Source: an uncultured Eubacteriales bacterium (GTDB lineage: Bacteria > Bacillota > Clostridia > Oscillospirales > CAG-272). Taken from it: a DNA stretch of 25,645 nucleotides. The stretch's first letter is position 1, and each line of letters opens with the position of its first letter. Made by a program: the position numbers and the translations under genes. Positions 21,372 to 25,645 of this stretch are shown piece by piece. Location of the stretch: positions 1 to 25,645 of the forward strand of contig CAKSLU010000025.1 in assembly GCA_934474225.1 (NCBI GenBank), read 5' to 3'. The notes below the pieces were generated by a model. The model was given only the letters and a program-made list of their open reading frames with translations. It did no database searches and had not been told where the DNA came from.

Positions 21372-22478
21372 TTATTTCGCCATCATCTTCAGATATGCGT
21401 TGATGAACCCGTCGATCTCGCCGTCCATGACCGCGTTGATATTGCCGTCTTCATAGCCGGTGCGGGCGTCCTTGGCAAGCGTGTAGGGCATGAAGACATA
21501 GGAGCGAATCTGCGAACCCCATTCGATGTTGTTCTTGTTGCCCTGGATGTCCTCAATTTTGTCCAGCTTTTCGCGCGCCTTGATCTCCATCAGCTTGGAA
21601 ATCAGCATTTTCATCGCGGTTTCCTTGTTCTGCAACTGGCTGCGCTCGGTCTGACAGCCGACAACAATGCCCGTGGGCTTGTGCAGGATGCGGATTGCAG
21701 AGTCGGTCTTGTTGATGTGCTGCCCGCCCGCGCCGCTGGAACGGTGCGCGGTGACTTCGATGTCCTCATCGCGAATCTCGACCTTGCCGTCGTCCTTGAA
21801 CTCGGGCATGACTTCGACCGAGGCAAACGAGGTGTGCCGTCTGCCGGAGGCATCAAAGGGCGAGACACGGACGAGACGGTGCACGCCGTTTTCGCTCTTG
21901 AGATAGCCGTAGGCGTGCGGGCCGGAAATCATAATGGTGGCAGACTTGATGCCGGCTTCTTCGCCGTCCAGCCAGTCAATCAGCTTGACATCGTAGCCGT
22001 GCTTTTCGCCCCAGCGGGTGTACATTCTGTAGAGCATGAGCGCCCAGTCCTGCGCCTCGGTGCCGCCTGCGCCGGGGTGGAAGGAGAGGATGGCATTGCT
22101 GTCGTCGTATTCACCCGAGAGCAGAAGCTCCAGGCGCATGCGCTCCTCGGTCTTCTGAATCTCGGCAAGCTCGTGCTGCACTTCCTCGGTGTAGGACTCA
22201 TCGTTTTCCTCAATTGCCATTTCGGCGAGGGTGATGGCGTCCTCCAGCTTGTGCGAGAGCTTTTCGTATTCCTCCACGCGGTCCTTCAGCTGCTTGACCT
22301 GCTGCAGAATCTTGCTGGAGTTCTCCTGGTCGTTCCAGAAGTCCTCGGCATAGGTCTGCTTTTCCAGTTCAGCCGCCTTCTCGCGGGTCTCGTCAATGCG
22401 GAGCGCACTGCCCAGCTCCTTGACCTTTCCGCGCATCTCATTCAGATTATATTTTGCTTCTTCCAGTGCAACGATCAA
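21372..22478 (-). CDS. prfB: Peptide chain release factor 2, encoded without a frameshift
   Basis: A 368-residue class I release factor that ends translation at UGA and UAA. The stop-codon reading tripeptide SPF is in VRVSPFDASGRRHTSF, and the catalytic GGQ is in SSGAGGQHINKTDSA. The coiled-coil N-terminal domain and PGAGGTEAQDWALMLYRMY are also present. The reading frame is continuous from a TTG start (22476-22478), which has GGAGGG 8 nt upstream. At the place where most RF2 genes have CTT-TGA-C and a +1 shift, this gene reads CTC-CGC-ATT-GAC with no stop codon. A single-gene unit: own promoter (22513-22542) and terminator (21341-21369). Confidence 0.96.
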   Translation of the reverse strand: MIVALEEAKYNLNEMRGKVKELGSALRIDETREKAAELEKQTYAEDFWNDQENSSKILQQVKQLKDRVEEYEKLSHKLEDAITLAEMAIEENDESYTEEVQHELAEIQKTEERMRLELLLSGEYDDSNAILSFHPGAGGTEAQDWALMLYRMYTRWGEKHGYDVKLIDWLDGEEAGIKSATIMISGPHAYGYLKSENGVHRLVRVSPFDASGRRHTSFASVEVMPEFKDDGKVEIRDEDIEVTAHRSSGAGGQHINKTDSAIRILHKPTGIVVGCQTERSQLQNKETAMKMLISKLMEIKAREKLDKIEDIQGNKNNIEWGSQIRSYVFMPYTLAKDARTGYEDGNINAVMDGEIDGFINAYLKMMAK

Positions 22479-22512
22479 GATATCGTCCCTCCAAAGTATT
22501 ATTAACTATGTG

Positions 22513-22542
22513 ATTATACCATATTTCCGCCATACATTGCAA
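22513..22542 (-). promoter_or_regulatory. Sigma-A promoter of prfB
   Basis: TTGCAA (22537-22542), 18 nt and TATAAT (22513-22518) on the minus strand, with a leader of about 30 nt. Confidence 0.75.
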
Positions 22543-22566
22543 GAGTTATTCGCAAAAAACGCAGTA

Positions 22567-22595
22567 TTGACATTTGATGCGTGGGGATATATAAT
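22567..22595 (+). promoter_or_regulatory. Perfect-consensus sigma-A promoter of the DUF1858 gene
   Basis: TTGACA (22567-22572), 17 nt and TATAAT (22590-22595). It is divergent from the prfB promoter, whose -35 is 25 bp away. Confidence 0.9.
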
Positions 22596-22643
22596 ATATG
22601 TATCGAAATGAACCTCGAAATTTATCAAAACGGAGTGACAAAT

Positions 22644-22844
22644 ATGACGGTTACGAAAAACAGCCTGATCGGCGATGTGCTGGACTACAATATCGACACG
22701 GCGCAATTCTTTATGGAGATCGGCATGCACTGCCTCGGCTGCCCGCATTCCCGCGGCGAGAGCATCGAGGAGGCCTGCGCAGTGCATGGCACCGATGCGG
22801 ACGAGCTGGTCGAGCGCATCAATGCGTTCCTCGCAAATAAGTAA
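22644..22844 (+). CDS. DUF1858-domain small protein
   Basis: A 66-residue single-domain protein of the DUF1858 family, recognisable from SLIGDVLDYNIDTAQFFMEIGMHCLGCPHSRGESIEEACAVHG. The CxxC (CLGC) followed by a short helix is the family mark. Members occur alone or fused to hybrid-cluster and other redox proteins, and may carry or sense a metal or redox signal; the function is not established. I chose the ATG at 22644 (CGGAG upstream) over an upstream in-frame start because the latter lies inside the promoter and leader. A strong promoter suggests high expression. A hairpin follows directly after the stop codon. Confidence 0.85.
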   Translation: MTVTKNSLIGDVLDYNIDTAQFFMEIGMHCLGCPHSRGESIEEACAVHGTDADELVERINAFLANK

Positions 22845-22852
22845 ACAAATAG

Positions 22853-22888
22853 GATGCCTTTCCGCATGTACGGAAAGGCATCGTTTGT
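22853..22888 (+). terminator. Hairpin after the DUF1858 gene, possibly a leaky terminator
   Basis: GATGCCTTTCCG-catgta-CGGAAAGGCATC is a perfect 12-bp stem followed by GTTTGT. The T tract is weak, and the trmK start codon lies only 15 nt after the stem. It may attenuate rather than stop read-through into trmK. Confidence 0.65.
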
Positions 22889-22896
22889 AAATCGGA

Positions 22897-23598
22897 ATGA
22901 AACAGATTGATTTGCTGTCGCCGCGCCTGCGGTTTGCGGCGGACAGAGTGCGGGCTGGCGCGGTCTTTGCCGACGTCGGTACCGACCATGCAAAGCTGCC
23001 GATTGCGCTTGTCGAGGCGGGGCGGGTTTCTTTTGCCATCGCATCCGACATCGGCGAGCAGCCTGCGGCAATCGCGTCTGCGCGCATTGCCGAAAAAGGC
23101 TTTTCGGATAAGATTCGCGTGACGGTCTGCGACGGGCTTGCGCCGCTTGCGCGCTTTGCGCCGACCGACATTGCCGTCTGTGGCATGGGCGGCGAGACGA
23201 TTGTCGGCATTCTTGCTGCCGCGGATTTTATCCGCGCCGCGCGCGTGCGGCTGATTTTACAGCCGATGACCGACTTCTCCATGCTGCGGGAATACCTTGC
23301 CGCGCAGGGCTTTGCCGTGACCGACGAGGAAATTGTGCTGTCCGAGGGGCGCATGTATCAGTGCCTGTGTGTCGCCTATACGGGAAAGCCGTACACGCTG
23401 ACTCCGCTTGAAGCAGAGCTTGGGCGGCTGAATATCGAGCGGCGCACGCCGCTTTTCCTGCGTTATGTCCGCCGCAGAAAATCCATTGTGGAAAAGCAGA
23501 TTGCGGGCAAGCGGCGGGCAGGTGCCGACGCGGCGGCGGAACTTTTGCTGCTCGACGGATACAACAGAATTTTGGAGGGCGAAGATGAAACTGCGTGA
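22897..23598 (+). CDS. trmK: tRNA (adenine-22-N1)-methyltransferase
   Basis: A 233-residue SAM-dependent methyltransferase that makes m1A22 in bacterial tRNAs. The class I SAM-binding motif is seen as VFADVGTDHAKLPIALVEAG (about 23-42), followed by ASDIGEQP, and the family motif is CGMGGETI (about 94-101). The C-terminal 60 residues are a helical coiled-coil, as in the Bacillus and pneumococcal enzymes. The ribosome binding site before the ATG at 22897 is weak (TCGGA). The 3' end overlaps the next gene by 14 nt in another frame. The trmK-Nif3 pairing is common in Firmicutes, often near rpoD/dnaG, which are not seen here. Confidence 0.92.
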   Translation: MKQIDLLSPRLRFAADRVRAGAVFADVGTDHAKLPIALVEAGRVSFAIASDIGEQPAAIASARIAEKGFSDKIRVTVCDGLAPLARFAPTDIAVCGMGGETIVGILAAADFIRAARVRLILQPMTDFSMLREYLAAQGFAVTDEEIVLSEGRMYQCLCVAYTGKPYTLTPLEAELGRLNIERRTPLFLRYVRRRKSIVEKQIAGKRRAGADAAAELLLLDGYNRILEGEDETA

Positions 23599-24346
23599 AT
23601 TGCATGCCGCGCTGGAAGCGCGCATCCCGAAGGAATATGCCTGTGAATGGGATAACGACGGACTGATGTGCACGCCGGATGCAGATGCGGAAGTGCGCCG
23701 CGTGCTTTGCACGCTGGATGTGACCGATGCCGCTTTGCGGTATGCCGCCGAAAACGGGTTTGACACGGTGCTGTCGCACCATCCGCTCATTTTCCGCCCG
23801 CTGGGGGCTATAACGCCGGAGGAGCATGTCGCAAAGAAGGTACTTTACGCCTTGCAGCACGGCATTTCGGTGCTGTCGTACCACACGCGCTTTGATGCAA
23901 TGCCCGGCGGCATGAACGATTTGCTTGCCGAGACGCTTGGGCTTACGGCGGTACAGGCGTTCGGCGACGGTGAGAGCGACATGGGGCGCATCGGCATGCT
24001 GCCCGCCGAGACCGACATCTACGATTTCTGTGCGCAAATCAAGCGGGCATTGGATTCGGATGCATTGCTGCTCGCAAAGGCACACGATACGGCGCACCGC
24101 GTGGCGGTGCTCGGCGGAGACGGCAAGGATTTTATCCGCGGGGCAATTGCCGCAGGCGCGGACACCTATGTATCCGGCAGGCTCAGCTATAATACCATGG
24201 CGGAGGCTGCGGAAATGGGCATTACCCTGATTGAAGCCGGTCACTTCTTTACGGAGAACATCATCTGCGCGTATTATCTGCGGCTGCTTGCTGCGCTCGG
24301 CATCGACGGTGCTGTCTATGATGCCAATCGCATAGAGCTGCTTTGA
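23585..24346 (+). CDS. Nif3/YqfO-family dinuclear metal-binding protein
   Basis: A 253-residue protein of the Nif3 (DUF34/YqfO) family, which forms a toroidal hexamer with a two-metal site. Metal-ligand motifs are VLSHHPLIF (about 61-69), SYHTRFDAMPGG near 97-108, and EAGHFFTEN near the C-terminus. Length matches the short form without the central PII-like insertion. The activity is debated; GTP cyclohydrolase I-like and metal-insertion roles have been suggested. The ATG at 23585 follows GGAGGG; the longer upstream frame is trmK sequence in a different reading. No terminator is evident in the 45 nt before the convergent sigK gene. Confidence 0.9.
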   Translation: MKLRELHAALEARIPKEYACEWDNDGLMCTPDADAEVRRVLCTLDVTDAALRYAAENGFDTVLSHHPLIFRPLGAITPEEHVAKKVLYALQHGISVLSYHTRFDAMPGGMNDLLAETLGLTAVQAFGDGESDMGRIGMLPAETDIYDFCAQIKRALDSDALLLAKAHDTAHRVAVLGGDGKDFIRGAIAAGADTYVSGRLSYNTMAEAAEMGITLIEAGHFFTENIICAYYLRLLAALGIDGAVYDANRIELL

Positions 24347-24391
24347 AAGGCGAAAAAGGGCAAAAACTTAATTCGCTGAATTCGTCTGACT

Positions 24392-25075
24392 TTAATTGAC
24401 CTTAAAGCCGTCCGCGAGTTTTTCCAGGGCGGCTTTTTCGATGCGGGAAACATAGGAGCGCGAAATGCCGAGCTGCTTTGCCACATCCCGCTGTGTCATG
24501 GCGGGGCGGTTGTCAAGCCCGTAGCGCAGGATGATGATGCGGCGTTCCCGTTCGTCCAGCCGCTCGTTGACAAGTCTGAGCGCCTTGCAGGCGTGCAGGC
24601 GGCGGTCAATGTCCTCGGCGATGGTGTCCTCGCTGCAGACGATGTCCTGGTAGGTCAGCGGATTGCCGTCCCGGTCGGTGTCAATCGTTTCATTCAGCGA
24701 AACCTCGCAGGACAGCTTCTTCTGTGAGCGGAAGTGCATCAGAATTTCATTCTGGATGCATTTCGCACCGTAGGTGGCAAACCGTGCGCCGTTGGCGCAG
24801 TCAAAGGAGTCAATCGCTTTGACAAGCCCGATGGAACCGATGGAAATCAAATCGTCCTGATTTTTGCTTGTGAAATAGTATTTGCGCACGATGTGGGCGA
24901 CCAGACGCAGGTTGTGCTCGATCAGCTTTGTGCGCGCCGCATCGTCGCCTTCCTTCATCTTTATAAATAATTCGGTCTCGGTCTTCGGCGGCAGCGGGGG
25001 CGGGAAGTTCTGCGTGCCGGACAGCCCGAGAATCAGCCAGATGATACCCATGGCGAAGGATGTGAGTGCAAACAT
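24392..25075 (-). CDS. sigK: Mother-cell sigma factor K precursor
   Basis: A 227-residue sigma-70-family factor of the sigma-E/K type. The first ~20 residues (MFALTSFAMGIIWLILGLSG) are a hydrophobic pro-sequence that would be cut by SpoIVFB after SpoIVB signalling. Region 2 has IEHNLRLVAHIVRKYY and DLISIGSIGLVKAIDSF; LIEHNLRLVAHIV is closer to sigma-K than to sigma-E (LIERNLRLVVYIA in Bacillus). Region 4 has AMTQRDVAKQLGISRSYVSRIEKAALEKL. The gene is one uninterrupted frame: no skin element splits it. GGAAG lies 6 nt before the ATG at 25073-25075. No other sporulation gene is adjacent. I could not exclude a sigma-E ortholog, but the pro-sequence form and region 2 favour sigma-K. Confidence 0.88.
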   Translation of the reverse strand: MFALTSFAMGIIWLILGLSGTQNFPPPLPPKTETELFIKMKEGDDAARTKLIEHNLRLVAHIVRKYYFTSKNQDDLISIGSIGLVKAIDSFDCANGARFATYGAKCIQNEILMHFRSQKKLSCEVSLNETIDTDRDGNPLTYQDIVCSEDTIAEDIDRRLHACKALRLVNERLDERERRIIILRYGLDNRPAMTQRDVAKQLGISRSYVSRIEKAALEKLADGFKVN

Positions 25076-25105
25076 GACGGTCTTCCTTTCTGTTGAGGTC
25101 GCTTA

Positions 25106-25133
25106 TATATATGAAAAAGGAAAACATGTCTAC
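25106..25133 (-). promoter_or_regulatory. Possible sigma-E -10 and SpoIIID-like site before sigK
   Basis: CATATATA (25106-25113, minus) repeats the -10 seen before spoIIIAH. No sigma-E -35 is present at 14-15 nt, but GTAGACATGT (25124-25133, minus) matches 8 of 10 positions of the Bacillus SpoIIID consensus WWRRACARNY and overlaps the -35 position. Bacillus sigK needs both sigma-E and SpoIIID. Confidence 0.35.
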
Positions 25134-25265
25134 GACAGGCAAGGATGTGTCCGCAAAATAGGATTCCTGCGCACTTAGCATTTGCGAGAAAACGGGAGAA
25201 AAAACGAGAAAATCAAAGCTTGTAATATCGTAAATTAAAAATTTGAACTTTTTTTCAAAAAACGC

Positions 25266-25294
25266 TTGACAGGGCAGGTCCTGCATGCTATAAT
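25266..25294 (+). promoter_or_regulatory. Perfect-consensus sigma-A promoter of rplM
   Basis: TTGACA (25266-25271), 17 nt and TATAAT (25289-25294). The stretch 25190-25265 upstream is very AT-rich and could act as an UP element, as usual for ribosomal protein genes. The spacer contains GCAGG-t-CCTGC. Confidence 0.9.
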
Positions 25295-25349
25295 ACCGAA
25301 TGTTCGACTGAAAGACTATTTTTACGATAAGTTTAATGGAGGATTTTCA

Positions 25350-25645
25350 ATGTCTACCTACATGGCTAAAAAAGAAACCGTTGAACGCAAATGGTATGTG
25401 ATCGACGCGGCTGACCAACCGCTCGGCAAGACTGCCGTCAAGGCAGCGACCATTCTTCGCGGTAAGCATCGCCCTGAGTTCACCCCCCATGTTGACTGCG
25501 GTGAGTTTGTCATCATCATCAACGCATCCAAGGCTGTTCTCACGGGCAAGAAGCTCGAGCAGAAGTATTACCGTCATCACTCGGGTTACATCGGCGGTCT
25601 GAAGGAAGTGCAGTACAAGACCCTGATGGCAACCAAGCCGGAGCT
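25350..25645 (+). CDS. rplM: 50S ribosomal protein L13 (partial, 3' end cut by window edge)
   Basis: The frame is open from the ATG at 25350 to the edge (98 codons). It begins MSTYMAKKETVERKWYVIDA and continues with QPLGKTAVKAATILRGKHRPEFTPH-like sequence, GEFVIIINASKAVLTGKKL and YYRHHSGYIGGLK, the standard L13 pattern. L13 is an early assembly protein of the 50S subunit. About a third is missing, and rpsI is expected next. AATGGAGGA lies about 6-9 nt before the start. The 55-nt leader might hold an L13-type autoregulatory element, but I could not fold a convincing one by eye. Confidence 0.96.
   Translation, partial: MSTYMAKKETVERKWYVIDAADQPLGKTAVKAATILRGKHRPEFTPHVDCGEFVIIINASKAVLTGKKLEQKYYRHHSGYIGGLKEVQYKTLMATKPE

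Noticed and set aside
21045..22505. A 486-codon plus-strand frame opposite ylxM and prfB
   Set aside because: It crosses two conserved genes, two promoters and a terminator on the other strand, so it cannot be a real gene.
25295..25349. Possible L13 autoregulatory leader before rplM
   Set aside because: The family of such leaders is known, but I could not find a convincing stem by eye. A covariance-model search would decide.
1..25645. CRISPR arrays, transposases, integrases, attachment sites, tRNA and rRNA genes
   Set aside because: Both strands were read for these and none was found; gene content and order look like stable chromosome.

Overview
The window reads as ordinary chromosome of a spore-forming, GC-leaning member of the Clostridia. 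The endosporulation genes spoIIIAC-AH, sigG, spoIVB and sigK, a long-form ribosome hibernation factor, PcrA-type helicase, YlxM, DUF1540 and DUF1858 proteins, and strong AGGAGG-like ribosome binding sites all point there. The order Oscillospirales (Ruminococcaceae/Oscillospiraceae) is my best inference from base composition and gene style, not a demonstrated assignment. I see no tRNA, rRNA, CRISPR array, insertion sequence or prophage.

Layout. 1-1900: hpf (runs off the left edge) and asd, both on the minus strand. 1920-2640: a small plus-strand unit with a CmpB-like membrane protein and a 52-residue Gln/Asn-rich peptide, ending in a terminator. 2637-10045: one apparent transcription unit with pcrA, radA, a GT2-GtrA glycosyltransferase, a membrane-anchored phosphodiester glycosidase and an unknown membrane-anchored protein. 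10046-10963: a secreted PdaA-like polysaccharide deacetylase behind a 33-bp palindrome. 11034-14219: the spoIIIA operon, which starts at spoIIIAC. 14227-15711: a DUF1540 protein and a ROK-family regulator, both minus. 15810-18900: sigG (plus), converging on spoIVB and an L-lactate dehydrogenase (both minus). 18940-21330: the ylxM-ffh-rpsP-khpA operon (minus). 21341-22542: prfB (minus). 22567-24346: a DUF1858 protein, trmK and a Nif3-family protein (plus). 24392-25133: sigK (minus). 25266 to the right edge: rplM (plus, partial).

How the genes work together. About a third of the window is sporulation machinery. Two promoters of the sigma-E type (GCATATC, 14 nt, CATATAT) precede spoIIIAC and spoIIIAH. 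A sigma-F/sigma-G type promoter precedes sigG, and weaker look-alikes precede spoIVB and ldh. This gives the expected logic: mother-cell sigma-E makes the SpoIIIA channel, which supports forespore sigma-G; sigma-G makes SpoIVB, which signals back to activate pro-sigma-K, whose gene is also here.

The points most worth a second look are: the spoIIIA locus has no spoIIIAA or spoIIIAB; SpoIIIAG is only 124 residues and seems to lack the insertion that builds the large ring in Bacillus; ldh has an 11-bp hairpin over its ribosome binding site; several promoters carry long palindromes; prfB lacks the usual programmed frameshift; and an intergenic promoter fires directly into a terminator. I did not find a defence system or other obviously new multi-gene system. 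The unusual SpoIIIA arrangement is the best candidate for something undescribed.
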